A stretch of DNA of 64,000 nucleotides. It comes from Bacillota bacterium. Its GTDB lineage: Bacteria; Bacillota; Clostridia; Peptostreptococcales; Anaerovoracaceae. Positions 43,082-52,800 of this stretch are shown here, piece after piece (position 1 is the first letter of the stretch; each line of letters begins with the position of its first letter). Location of the stretch: NCBI GenBank assembly GCA_017433375.1, contig JAFRHG010000019.1, forward strand, positions 1 through 64,000, written 5' to 3'. Made by a program: the position numbers and the translations under genes. The notes under the pieces were generated by a model. It saw only the letters and a list, made by a program, of their open reading frames with translations. It was not told the origin of the DNA and searched no databases.

Positions 43082-43136
43082 TAAAAAATGGACTGCCGCA
43101 TAGCTTGCCAAACCAGCATAATGCGGCAGTCCATTC
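43082..43136 (-). terminator. Terminator of the rhodanese gene
   Basis: AATGGACTGCCGCAT (43087-43101) and ATGCGGCAGTCCATT (43121-43135) form a perfect 15-bp stem. On the minus strand a T-run follows, so it ends the 43522-43205 gene. Confidence 0.9.
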
Positions 43137-43204
43137 TGTTTTCTTCGCGGCCGGCTCTGTCCGGCGTCAGTTGCGGCCGGTTCTGTCCAGCGCCGCCCCG
43201 GGCC

Positions 43205-43522
43205 TCAGCCCTGTTCGACGTCGCCCCGGTAGCGGTTGAGCCCGCCGATGCTCCGCACGTTCTCGTAGCCCATTCTCCGCAGCCGCTTGACGGCCTTTTC
43301 CGCGCGGCCGCCGCTGGTGCAGCAGATGAACACGGGGGTCGTCTTGTCGGGAATGACCTTTTCCGCGCTCTTCAATCTGGAGAGGGGAAGGTTGAAGCTT
43401 TCCGGGATCCGGGCAAACTCAAATTCGTTGGGCGTCCGCACGTCGATCAGCACGGCATCCGGCGTATTCTTGAATTCATTATAGCCTTCGTTCACATCTT
43501 TTCTCGGTTTCAAAAACAGCAT
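43205..43522 (-). CDS. Single-domain rhodanese-like protein
   Basis: The 105-residue protein has the rhodanese fold markers VLIDVRTPNEFEFARIPESFNLPLS and the active-site loop CTSGGRA with Cys68. Such proteins move sulfane sulfur. The start is set at the second ATG (43522), seven bases after GGAGG; the first ATG (43528) abuts the ribosome site. The last residues read NRYRGDVEQG, so the C-terminal helix is slightly short. Confidence 0.88.
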   Translation of the reverse strand: MLFLKPRKDVNEGYNEFKNTPDAVLIDVRTPNEFEFARIPESFNLPLSRLKSAEKVIPDKTTPVFICCTSGGRAEKAVKRLRRMGYENVRSIGGLNRYRGDVEQG

Positions 43523-43596
43523 GGTCATACCTCCTGTGAAACAGCAATTCCTATAGGGGTATTGTACAGGATTTCCTCCCGCAAAGGCAACCCCGT

Positions 43597-43644
43597 ATCT
43601 GGGACGGCAGAACAGAGGACATCTGGGACGGCAGAACAGAGGAC
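43597..43644. repeat. Perfect 24-bp tandem duplication
   Basis: The unit, starting ATCTGGGACGGCAGAAC, is present twice head to tail (43597-43620 and 43621-43644). The DNA then continues GGTTCCGCCGTC. It lies directly before the rarA -10 box. Confidence 0.8.
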
Positions 43645-43662
43645 GGTTCCGCCGTCATGTGA

Positions 43663-43668
43663 TATAAT
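43663..43668 (+). promoter_or_regulatory. -10 box of rarA
   Basis: TATAAT lies 42 bases before ATG 43711. The -35 position falls at the end of the 24-bp tandem duplication. Confidence 0.5.
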
Positions 43669-43710
43669 AGGCGCGACAGGTATTGGGATAAATCGGAGGA
43701 ACGAACGGAA

Positions 43711-45033
43711 ATGAGCGAACAGATCTCCATGTTCAGCGGACGGGCGCCCCAGCCTCTGCCGGCGCGGCTTCGCCCCAGGACCATCGACGAGGTGGTGGGG
43801 CAGCAGCATCTTCTCGGCGAGGGAAAGGTACTCCGCCGGATCATCGAACAGGACATGGTCTCGTCCATGATCTTCTGGGGGCCTCCCGGCGTGGGCAAGA
43901 CCACGCTGGCCGGCGTCATCGCCAGCCAGACCAGGGCGAAGTTCATTAACTTTTCCGCGGTGACCAGCGGCATACGGGATATCCGCAAGGTCATGCAGGA
44001 GGCGGACAGCAACCGGATCTTCGGCGGGAAGACCATCGTTTTCGTGGATGAGATCCACCGGTTCAACAAGGCCCAGCAGGACGCCTTCCTGCCCTTTGTG
44101 GAAAAGGGAAGCATCATCCTCATCGGGGCCACAACGGAGAATCCCTCCTTTGAAGTCAACGGGGCGCTCCTGTCCCGGTGCAAGGTGTTCGTGCTCAGGG
44201 CCCTGGAAGAGGACGACCTGATGCAGCTTCTCCAGCGGGCCATGAAGAGCCCCGACGGGTTCGGCGAACAGAAGGTGGAGATCAGCGACGATGTGCTCAG
44301 GATGATCGCCGTCTTTGCCAACGGCGATGCCCGGGTCGCCCTTTCCACACTGGAGATGGCCGTGCTCAACGGCGAGGTGGAAGGGGAGGTGACCCGCGTC
44401 ACCAAGGAGACGGTGGAGCAGTGCACCTCGCGGAAATCCCTGCTCTATGACAAGGACGGGGAGGAACACTATAACCTGATCTCCGCCCTGCATAAATCCA
44501 TGCGCAACTCCGATCCGGACGCGGCCATCTACTGGCTGGCCAGGATGCTGGAGGCGGGGGAGGATCCCCTGTACATCGCCCGCCGGCTGGTCCGCTTCGC
44601 CAGCGAAGATGTTGGTCTGGCAGATCCCCGGGCCATGGAGATGGCGGTGGCGGCATTCCAGGCCTGCCATCAGATCGGCATGCCCGAGTGCTCCGTGAAC
44701 CTGACTCAGGTTGTAGTCTATCTGTCCATGGCGCCCAAGTCCAATGCTCTCTACACCGCATACAACCATGCCAGAGAGGATGCCATGAACCAGATGTCCG
44801 AGCCTGTTCCCCTGCACATCCGCAACGCGGTCACCGGCCTCATGAAGGATATCGGTTACGGCAAGGGCTACCAGTACGCCCATGACACGGAGGAAAAACT
44901 GACGCCCATGAGCTGCCTGCCCGAGTCCCTGGCGGACAGGGAATACTATCACCCCACGGAGCAGGGCGTGGAACAGCGCATCAAAGAACGGCTGAAACAG
45001 ATCAAAGACTGGAAGGAACAGAACCGGAAATAG
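43711..45033 (+). CDS. rarA: RarA/MgsA replication-associated AAA+ ATPase
   Basis: The 440-residue protein is a clamp-loader-like ATPase that acts at stalled replication forks. The order is RLRPRTIDEVVGQQHLLGEG, Walker A GPPGVGKTT, Walker B FVDEIHRFNKAQQDAFLP, sensor-1 GATTENPSFEVNGALLSRC and the C-terminal tetramerisation part (YHPTEQGVEQRIKERL). The start follows CGGAGGAACG. The length is normal. Confidence 0.95.
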   Translation: MSEQISMFSGRAPQPLPARLRPRTIDEVVGQQHLLGEGKVLRRIIEQDMVSSMIFWGPPGVGKTTLAGVIASQTRAKFINFSAVTSGIRDIRKVMQEADSNRIFGGKTIVFVDEIHRFNKAQQDAFLPFVEKGSIILIGATTENPSFEVNGALLSRCKVFVLRALEEDDLMQLLQRAMKSPDGFGEQKVEISDDVLRMIAVFANGDARVALSTLEMAVLNGEVEGEVTRVTKETVEQCTSRKSLLYDKDGEEHYNLISALHKSMRNSDPDAAIYWLARMLEAGEDPLYIARRLVRFASEDVGLADPRAMEMAVAAFQACHQIGMPECSVNLTQVVVYLSMAPKSNALYTAYNHAREDAMNQMSEPVPLHIRNAVTGLMKDIGYGKGYQYAHDTEEKLTPMSCLPESLADREYYHPTEQGVEQRIKERLKQIKDWKEQNRK

Positions 45034-45060
45034 GAACAGGACCGGTAACAGGACGGCGCA

Positions 45061-46068
45061 TCACGCGTCATCCGGCTCCGGCAGATCTTCACCGAAGACC
45101 TTCTCCAGCTGCCAGGCAGCGGTGAAGGCCTTTGTTTTTTCCGCGGCCTGTCCTTCGGGAAAGATGTATTCCCCGGGAACGGTTCCCGGCGGGATATCCC
45201 CGGAGGATTGCCTTTGCCCGCAGAGCTCAAGGTACTCCTCGTAGTGAGCCCGGTGCTCGGAGGGGGTGCATCCCCAGAACTGCTTGAAGGCGGAATAGAA
45301 ATACTTCGGATCGGAGAAGCCGCACTCGTAGGCGATGTCCGCGTTGGGCCGGTCCGTGGTCAGCAGCAGGTACTCCGCCGCGTAGCAGCGGATGTATTTG
45401 ATCATGTTGCTGAAGCTGCGGAAGACCGTGTTGCTGATGAACTGGGAAAAATAGTTTTTGCTGATATGTTCCGCTGCCGCCAGATGGGAAATGGAAATCT
45501 TCTGGTCGTAGTGATCGATGCAGTAGGCCAGCACCCGGTGGAACCGCTCATAGAGATCCTCGTTCATATACTCGTCCTGGTTCTCATAGTTGAACCAGTT
45601 GAAATACTGCAGCAGGTAGAAGGAGAAAAACTCCACCGGCCCGGCGTAGTCCTCCGGCGCGTGGCGGCGGACAAAGAAGTCGTAGGAGAAGGAAAGGATC
45701 ATTTCCTTCACCGCCTCCATGGCGTCCCGCTGATAGGCATAGCAGTGGTTGCTCTCGCAGGCGAAGAACACGTAGCGGATCTGCTCCCAGTCGTAGGGGA
45801 TGTTCCGCAGGTCCAGATGAAAGATCAGCACCTCGTTGTCCTCCTCGGCCCACAGGTAGTGAATGTCCCGGTAATCGATGGAGTGGATCTGGCCCGCCGT
45901 CAGGGTCTGCTTCTGGTCGGAGGCGACAAGGTGAACCGTCCCCCGCAGGCAGAAGACGAACTCCAGATCCTGGGGGTGATAGTGGGGCAGAGCCCGGTCG
46001 ACCCGGCAGAGGGTGGCCTCGCAGGGGATGCCCTCCCGGTAGGGAATGGTTACGTTCAGTATTTCCAT
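45061..46068 (-). CDS. AraC-family regulator with cupin sensor domain
   Basis: The 335-residue regulator has a cupin-type N-terminal part (HYHPQDLEFVFCLRGTVHLV, AGQIHSIDYRDIHYLW) and two C-terminal helix-turn-helix motifs (ISISHLAAAEHISKNYFSQF; NADIAYECGFSDPKYFYSAF). It is followed by an unusual tail of about 55 residues. It is divergent from the 46246 saccharopine-dehydrogenase-like gene and very likely controls it. The start follows AGCGAGGAAC, with a strong promoter upstream. Confidence 0.9.
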   Translation of the reverse strand: MEILNVTIPYREGIPCEATLCRVDRALPHYHPQDLEFVFCLRGTVHLVASDQKQTLTAGQIHSIDYRDIHYLWAEEDNEVLIFHLDLRNIPYDWEQIRYVFFACESNHCYAYQRDAMEAVKEMILSFSYDFFVRRHAPEDYAGPVEFFSFYLLQYFNWFNYENQDEYMNEDLYERFHRVLAYCIDHYDQKISISHLAAAEHISKNYFSQFISNTVFRSFSNMIKYIRCYAAEYLLLTTDRPNADIAYECGFSDPKYFYSAFKQFWGCTPSEHRAHYEEYLELCGQRQSSGDIPPGTVPGEYIFPEGQAAEKTKAFTAAWQLEKVFGEDLPEPDDA

Positions 46069-46094
46069 AGGGTGTTCCTCGCTTTCCTGATCCC

Positions 46095-46151
46095 ATAATA
46101 GCGGATTGCTTTTGTATAGTCAAATCTTCGACATTTTTATGCAAAAGCAAT
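46095..46151 (-). promoter_or_regulatory. araC-type gene promoter within an inverted repeat
   Basis: On the minus strand TTGACT (46118-46123), 17 bases and TATTAT (46095-46100) form a strong promoter. ATTGCTTTTG (46105-46114) and CAAAAGCAAT (46142-46151) form a perfect 10-bp inverted repeat; the left arm lies in the promoter spacer. It is a candidate operator for the divergent pair. Confidence 0.7.
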
Positions 46152-46245
46152 AAAAAACGGCTATAGCCATCGGGGGAGACATCGTGGATAATTTTTGTAG
46201 AACAGTTATTCCCATCAGTGTTGAACGAAAAGGAGTGTTTGATTC

Positions 46246-47550
46246 ATGGGTAAGAAAGTATTGGTACTGGGAACTGGCGCACAGGGAACGACGGTCGTGA
46301 AGAGGCTGGACCTGGAGCCAAATGTAGATAAGATCATCTGCGCGGACTACGACGAGGCGGCGGCCAAGCATCTGGCGGAAGCGCTGAACAAGGTGGAAGG
46401 ATATTTCTGCGACGCCTCCGACAAGGATCAGATCGTGAAGCTGATCGAGGGCTGCGATCTGGTGGTCAACGCGCTGCCCCTGGCCTTCGGCAAGAACGTC
46501 ATCGACGCGGCGCTGGAAGCCAAGTGCAACTATCAGGACTTTGCGGCTCCCGAAGGATTCGAGGATACCTGGGAGAAGTGCATGTACCGTCTGCTGACGG
46601 AATACAATGAAAAGTTCAAGGAGATCGGCAAGCTGGGCATCATGGGAACGGGCTCCGCTCCGGGAACCATGTGCGTGGTCGCCCGCGACACGATGAAGGA
46701 CATCGACGAGTGCGACACCATTTTCATGAACGTATACGAGGGCGTCGAGGCCAAGCGCTTCCAGCCCTACTGGTGGTCCCCCCTGACGGCCCTGGCCGAT
46801 ATGGACGACCTGCCGGTGGCCTGGATCGACGGCAAGATGGTCAACACCAAACCCTTCAGCCTGCCCATCGAAAGAACCTACGACTATGTCGGTTATCCGG
46901 TGCGGTTCGTGGAGCACGCCCACGATGAGCCCTTCTATGTGGGCATGAGAGCGGATGAACTCTTCAAGGGATGCAAGAACGCCTACTTCAAGTACGGCGG
47001 TGTCGGCATCGAGTTCGCCGAGCCGCTGTCCAGAGCGGGACTGCTGAAGCACGATCCCGTGGAAGTGGACGGACAGATGGTCGATCCCCACGAAGTCATT
47101 CTGAAAGCGCTGCCTCAGCCGCCCCGTTTCGCTGCGGAGATCGAGGAGATCATAAAGGAAGGCCTGGTTTCCGATACCGGCGCCTTCGTGGTGGAAGCCA
47201 TGGGCAAAAAGGACGGCAAACCGGTCCGCGTGGAGTCCCACCTTTCCGCGCCCGGATTCGTCGAGTCCTTCGAGAAATTCGGCGTCACCGGTGAGCAGTA
47301 TCTGACCGGACAGGGCGGATTCCTCTTCACCAAGCTCTTCGTCAATGACCAGCTGGATCAGAGCGGCTTCATCTCCTCCGCGGAACTGACCGAGGAAGCC
47401 AACGACAAGTATCTGGAGTACGCGGCCGAGCTGGAGATCACCATCGAGCGGCGGATCGTCTGGGACGACCCCTACTTCGAGAAGCAGCCCCCGGTGAAAG
47501 AGTACGTGGAATGGTGGGATCATCCGACCATCACTCCGGTGGAACTGTAG
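46246..47550 (+). CDS. Saccharopine-dehydrogenase-like oxidoreductase, first copy
   Basis: The 434-residue enzyme has the Rossmann start KKVLVLGTGAQGTTVVKRL and the saccharopine dehydrogenase NADP-binding layout, with GCDLVVNALPLAFGKNVIDA and NYQDFAAPEG. A C-terminal domain follows (GIMGTGSAPGTMCVVARDTM, KRFQPYWWSPLTALADM). Family members act on amino-acid imine adducts such as saccharopine or homospermidine. The actual substrate is unknown. AAAAGGAG precedes the start. A paralogue of identical length lies at 48435. Control by the divergent AraC protein is likely. Confidence 0.85.
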   Translation: MGKKVLVLGTGAQGTTVVKRLDLEPNVDKIICADYDEAAAKHLAEALNKVEGYFCDASDKDQIVKLIEGCDLVVNALPLAFGKNVIDAALEAKCNYQDFAAPEGFEDTWEKCMYRLLTEYNEKFKEIGKLGIMGTGSAPGTMCVVARDTMKDIDECDTIFMNVYEGVEAKRFQPYWWSPLTALADMDDLPVAWIDGKMVNTKPFSLPIERTYDYVGYPVRFVEHAHDEPFYVGMRADELFKGCKNAYFKYGGVGIEFAEPLSRAGLLKHDPVEVDGQMVDPHEVILKALPQPPRFAAEIEEIIKEGLVSDTGAFVVEAMGKKDGKPVRVESHLSAPGFVESFEKFGVTGEQYLTGQGGFLFTKLFVNDQLDQSGFISSAELTEEANDKYLEYAAELEITIERRIVWDDPYFEKQPPVKEYVEWWDHPTITPVEL

Positions 47551-47565
47551 GGCTGTCGACTCAGG

Positions 47566-47609
47566 CTGATCCGTCTGAGCAGACATCACGTCGTTTCGTC
47601 CGAGCGGAC
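47566..47609 (+). other. Pair of small matching hairpins
   Basis: GTCTG-AG-CAGAC and GTCCG-AG-CGGAC lie 19 bases apart just after the stop codon, ahead of the real terminator. They may be 3' mRNA structure. Confidence 0.35.
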
Positions 47610-47625
47610 AATACGACCAGACAAC

Positions 47626-47667
47626 AGAAAGGCTGCTGCACCATTACATGTGCGGCAGCCTTTTTCC
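47626..47667 (+). terminator. Rho-independent terminator
   Basis: AAAGGCTGC (47628-47636) pairs with GCAGCCTTT (47655-47663), with further pairing inside and T-residues after. It ends the 46246 gene. Confidence 0.88.
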
Positions 47668-47749
47668 GTGAAATGAAATGCAGAAGGGGAAACAGACGTG
47701 GTATAATGACCTCACCAAGGAAAACCCCGAACCCATAACTACAGAAACC

Positions 47750-48385
47750 ATGAAGACAGCGAACATCAACCCCCGAAACATGATCCTCACCTTAGCCGTC
47801 CCTGTGGTCCTGATCCTCGCCGGCCTTTTTCTTCTTGCCGGATGCGGCGCGGGATCCGAAGGCGGAACGCAGGAGGATATTTCTCCCTACGCGGGTAAGA
47901 CGCCTGCAGATCTCAGCGGGTACGAGGGGATAAACGAGGACGATCCGATTCATCTGGTGGAGACCAATGTGGCGGAAGTGACCAGCCTCATGGACAGCAA
48001 GAAAACCTTTGCGGTCATGCTGAGCTACGAGGACTGCGACTTCTGTCAGGTGATCATGCCCTACGTGAACGAGGCGGCGGGCGAGGCCAACCAGACCGTG
48101 GGCTACATCAACACCCGGAAGGATCCGTCCTGGATGACCAACACGGACATCAAAGATTTCGACCTGTTCACCGAGTACTTCGGCGAATACCTGGAACAGG
48201 ACAAGGAGGGCGGCTATCACCTCTACACTCCGGATATCTATTACATCCGGGCCGGCAAGGTGGTCGCCTATCATGACGGCGTGGTGGACGGATACGATGA
48301 CCCGTCCCGGCCCCTGACGGATCAGCAGCAAAAGGAACTGAAGGAGAATCTGGCGGAGGAGTTCGCCGCCATGACCGGGAACTGA
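47750..48385 (+). CDS. Thioredoxin-fold lipoprotein
   Basis: The protein (211 residues from ATG 47750) has a hydrophobic signal with lipobox LAGC and a thioredoxin-like domain. The redox motif CDFC lies in FAVMLSYEDCDFCQVIMPYV, followed by GYINTRKDPSW and the strand YTPDIYYIRAGKVVAYHDG. It resembles surface thioredoxins and bacteriocin-accessory-type proteins. The start is uncertain: no ribosome site is seen, and ATG 47780 or 47678 are alternatives. TATAAT lies at 47702. It is placed between the two paralogous dehydrogenase genes, 49 bases before the second. Confidence 0.78.
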   Translation: MKTANINPRNMILTLAVPVVLILAGLFLLAGCGAGSEGGTQEDISPYAGKTPADLSGYEGINEDDPIHLVETNVAEVTSLMDSKKTFAVMLSYEDCDFCQVIMPYVNEAAGEANQTVGYINTRKDPSWMTNTDIKDFDLFTEYFGEYLEQDKEGGYHLYTPDIYYIRAGKVVAYHDGVVDGYDDPSRPLTDQQQKELKENLAEEFAAMTGN

Positions 48386-48434
48386 CAGCCGAAGGGTGCC
48401 GGTGCAAAAGCAAGGAAAAAAGGAGAACAGAATC

Positions 48435-49739
48435 ATGAAGAGAATTCTCGTGCTGGGCGTGGGTGCCCAGGGAAGCGCCGCGGCGAAGCGGCTGGATGAA
48501 GAACCCGGCGTCAGCGAAATCATCTGCGCGGACTGTGACCGGCAGGCGGTGGACACCATTGTCGGCCAGCTGAAAAAGGGGAGGGGCGCCCTGGTGGATG
48601 CCCACGATCTGAACAGCATCATCCGGGTGGCGGAAGGCGTCGATCTGATCCTGAATGGGTTGCCTTTGGAATGTACACAGAACGTGCTGGACGCGGCCCT
48701 CGCGGTGAAGGCCAACTACCAGGACTACGCGGGGACGATCTCCCTCGATAAACTGTGGGTGGAGAGCGACCTCTTCGATCCGGACAGTGAGCCTGCCTTC
48801 CAGGACGAAGCGACCCTGGGCTGGTGGCGGAGCATCAACGCCATGTACTACATCTACGGACCGAAGTTCAAAGAGATCGGCAGGCTGGCCCTCTTCGGCA
48901 CGGGCAGCGCACCGGGACTGATCTGCGCGGCGACCAAATACGCCATGCGCTATCTGGATAAATGTGACACCATCTATAACTTCGTCTGGGAGGGGGCCAT
49001 CGCCAAACGGTTTCAGCCTTTCTGGTGGTCGCCCATTACCGCCCTGACGGATATGAGCGAAATGGCTCTTGCCTTTGAAGAGGGAGAGCTGATCAACACG
49101 CCGGCCTTCGGACGGCCCATCACCCGGCAGTATCCCTACATGGAGCAGCGGATCACTTTCCGGGAACACTGCCACGACGAACCCCTCCAGTACAGCTTCA
49201 ATGCGGAGGATCATTTCAAGGGATGCCGCAACGCCTACTTCAAGTACGCCGGCGCCGGTATGGATTTTTGCCAGCCTCTCTACGAGGCGGGACTGCTGTC
49301 CCGCGAGGAGGAGGACTTCAACGGACAGAAGATCGTACCCTTCGATTTCATCCTGAACCACCTGCCCCCCGCGCCCAAGTACTATGACGAAATCAAGTCC
49401 TTCGTGGATGAGGGCATGGCCCTGGATTCGGGCTGCATGGTCATCGAAGCCTACGGCCGCAAAGACGACGAGAGCATCCTGGTGGAAGTCCATGTGAACG
49501 CCCCGGGATTCGTGGAATCCTTTGAGCGGGCCGGCATGACCGGAGAAATGTATCTGACGGGGCAGGGGGGCTACCTGTTCTCCCGGATGCTCATAAACGA
49601 CGACTTTGGCGGGCAGAGCGGCGTGATCTCCTCGGACATGCTCACCGACCGGCAGGTGGACCGCTACTTCGAATACGCCGCCCGGCTAGGCATCACCCTG
49701 GATACGAAGATCAAAAAGACCTGGGAGATCGTGGAGTAG
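48435..49739 (+). CDS. Saccharopine-dehydrogenase-like oxidoreductase, second copy
   Basis: The 434-residue paralogue of the 46246 product has the same opening KRILVLGVGAQGSAAAKRL and shared blocks: NYQDYAG, LFGTGSAPGLICAATKYAM, KRFQPFWWSPITALTDM, HVNAPGFVESFERAGMTGE and YLTGQGGYLFS. An insertion near residues 110-130 (LWVESDLFDPDSEPAFQDEA) is absent from the first copy. AAAAAAGGAG sets the start at 48435. The two copies may work on different substrates or as a heteromer. Confidence 0.84.
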   Translation: MKRILVLGVGAQGSAAAKRLDEEPGVSEIICADCDRQAVDTIVGQLKKGRGALVDAHDLNSIIRVAEGVDLILNGLPLECTQNVLDAALAVKANYQDYAGTISLDKLWVESDLFDPDSEPAFQDEATLGWWRSINAMYYIYGPKFKEIGRLALFGTGSAPGLICAATKYAMRYLDKCDTIYNFVWEGAIAKRFQPFWWSPITALTDMSEMALAFEEGELINTPAFGRPITRQYPYMEQRITFREHCHDEPLQYSFNAEDHFKGCRNAYFKYAGAGMDFCQPLYEAGLLSREEEDFNGQKIVPFDFILNHLPPAPKYYDEIKSFVDEGMALDSGCMVIEAYGRKDDESILVEVHVNAPGFVESFERAGMTGEMYLTGQGGYLFSRMLINDDFGGQSGVISSDMLTDRQVDRYFEYAARLGITLDTKIKKTWEIVE

Positions 49740-49760
49740 AGAGAACGCAGAACTTTTTTC

Positions 49761-49789
49761 TTGCGCTTTCGCATATAAAAGCATACAAT
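49761..49789 (+). promoter_or_regulatory. Promoter of the first giant adhesin gene
   Basis: TTGCGC (49761-49766), 17 bases and TACAAT (49784-49789), about 38 bases before the start codon. Confidence 0.75.
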
Positions 49790-49827
49790 ACCAATAGGTT
49801 TGTGATAATAACAGGAGAAGAGCAGTA

Positions 49828-52800
49828 GTGAGGGTAGTCAATAAAATGAGATCCAGAAGAACAACGTTTGCGCAGGTCCGGCCCGGAACAGTTTTCGGCG
49901 TCGTTCTGCTTGCGCTGATCATGGTCCTGTCCATGGCCGGGATGTCCTTTGCGACGGGAGAGGAACCGACCGTCCCTGCAGCCGGCGGTGAACAGACGGA
50001 GACGACAGAACCGGCGGGCAGCGGCGAATCCGGAGCCCCCGGAGATCAGGCGTCTGATCCCGAGGTAAAAGAAGACGGGGTACAGCCGGAGGAATCCCGG
50101 GATGAAGGCCCTGCGCTTTCCCCGCAGACGATCACGGCGAAAAGCGGCGGCTGCACCATAACGGTGAGGGGAGAACTTCCCGAGGACGCCCAGCTCCAGG
50201 TTGCCGAGATCGGCAGAGATGACCAGGCCTACGACAGCTACGCCAGAGATGCGGCAGCTAAGGTGTTCGAAAAGGACGGGACCGTTGAGGCGGAGACCCT
50301 TCCCTACGCAAGGTTCTTCGACATCACGATCCTCTCCGGCGACGGCCAGTCCGTTTTCCAGCCCGCCGATGACATGGAGATGACCATCGACACCGGCGAC
50401 AAGGCGCTCAGGACAAAGGATGTTGACTTTGCGGCCTTCCACTTTACCGAAGAGGGCGGCGCGGAGCTCCTCGGCTCCGATATCGAAAAGAACAAAATGA
50501 AGCTCGTCACGGACAGTTTCTCTGTCTACGGCGTGGTCTATTACTATACGGTGGATTTCTACTACACGCCGGAGGGCAAAGGCGACGGCGGTGAGGACGC
50601 CGGCGCCGAGACAGCGGAATACCACATGAACGGCGGATCCGAGATGATGATGTCCGAGCTCTTTGACAAGCTCGGCATCGAAAGATCGACCGGGAATATC
50701 ACGCAGGTGGACTTTACCGACGAAAGCCTGGTGACCTTCACCGAGGAAGAGGGCGACTGGCGGATCAGATCCCTGAAGCCCTTCACCACCGGAGAAGTCC
50801 TGACCATCACATTCAGCGACGGCAGCACCGTGGTCATCGGTGTGGAGGACGCCGTCTCCGGCAACTTCGGAACGAATCTTACCTGGGAGATTGGCGACGA
50901 TGGCGTTCTGATCATCAAACCAGTGGGGGAATCCGGGACCCTGCCCAATTCATCGGGCCTGGGTGACGGAGCGACGGATGAGGCGATTGCCGCCGTCTTC
51001 CCCTGGCATACTTACAAAGATGATGACGATACGCCGAAGATCACAAAAGTCGTCATACAGGGAAAAGTCCTCAACAACAGCAACAACCAGCTCCGGTCCA
51101 TGTTTACCCGCATGAAGGATCTGGCAGAAGCGGATCTGACCGGTCTGGATGCAACGAATGTAGGAGCCTTCAACGACGTTTTCAAGGATTGCACCGCCCT
51201 GAAAGAAGTGATCCTTCCGGACAGCTTCTCTCCCCGGGACATGTACAGGGCCTTCCGCAACTGCTCATCCCTCACGACCATCCAGTTCGGCACGGAAGAA
51301 AAACCCTACGATCCGCAGATAGCCAGCAGCAGAAGCGGCTATTCAGGAGCCTTTCTGACCAGCAATATGACGGCCTGTTTTATCGGCTGCACGAGCCTGA
51401 CGACCCTGAAGGCGCCGGGCGCCGATCTGTCGGCTTACGATAATAGCTGGACCAACCGCTTCGACAACTTCGTCACCCAGTTCAACAGCGCCAACGACAA
51501 GGACAAGATCATCGAAATGCCGAATGCACAGATCAGTCCTTACCTGACGGCCAGGATATTCCAGAAGAGCACCATTGCCGAAGTGTATCTGCAGGGGGCG
51601 ACGATCCGCCGCAACTATCTGTACAACATGTTTCATGACAACGGGAATGCGCCCGCCCTCAAAAAAGTCGACATGACCGGGACCCGGTTCATTCCCGAGA
51701 AAGATGGGGACAGACCGAACGCCTATGGCCTGTTCAGTGATCTGGCAGCGCTGGAAGAGGTGATCCTTACCAACGCCGATTTCGGTCCTGCTCAGAATTT
51801 CAACCAGATGTTCCAGGACAGCACCGCGCTGAAGAAGGTCCTGATGAACAGCAAAGACGATTCCGGAACACCGGAAGAGGAGCGCCTCAACATCGATGAG
51901 GCGGTCAAGATGTTCCAGATGTTCAAAGGCTGTACAGGCCTTGAAGAACTCGACCTTTCCGGCTTCGGGAAAATGGATCACATCGTTTCCGTTCAGGATA
52001 TGTTCAAGGGATGCACGTCCCTGAAGACGCTGGACATCAGCAATATGGACAACTCCCGAATCAAGCCGGCCTGCGCCCAGCATCCTGCTTCGAACGAAGA
52101 CGAGGGAGCAGCCGCGCAGAACGTCAACTGGAACCGGCTCCTGGCCCTGGAAACCTGCACAGGTCTGAAAACGATCATCGCAAAGAATTCAAAGGTCTGG
52201 CTGGTGGGTAAGAACAGCGACGGCATGCCCGGCGAGGAGTCCTACAGCGCGGCCTACGAAGAGGATATCTACTATCTGACCAGAAGGGTCATCACCTACA
52301 CCAGCGACGACGATACGGGAAACAAGGTGGAGACCATCGACAGCAAGCGGGACTGGATCGATCTGATCAAGGATCATTCCGGACAGTCCACCGGCAGCGC
52401 CAGTATCCCTGATGCGAATGAGAACATCAACTACAAGGACGGGCACCTCAACACCAATGGGGCAGGCTTTCTGGCTCCCGGCGTCTATGAGATCGGGACA
52501 GCAGCCTGGGAGGAGCCTTCCATCGAACTGGAGAAGACCTATTACCGGATCTCAAATATCGACAGCAGCGATCCGAGCGTAGTGGTCAGCGATTCCCAGA
52601 ATCGGATCACGAACAATGGCAATGTGATCAACACGAAGGTGTACACAACGGCTCAGTGGGACAGCATCGCGGAGGTATCCGGAAATGACCGCATTCTGAA
52701 GAACGCAGACGGAAGCCCGCTCATCACCCTGACCTATCCCGATGCGGCGGAGGATATCAACGGCGTCAAGCACGATGTCACCGTCAAGATCAACGCGGTC

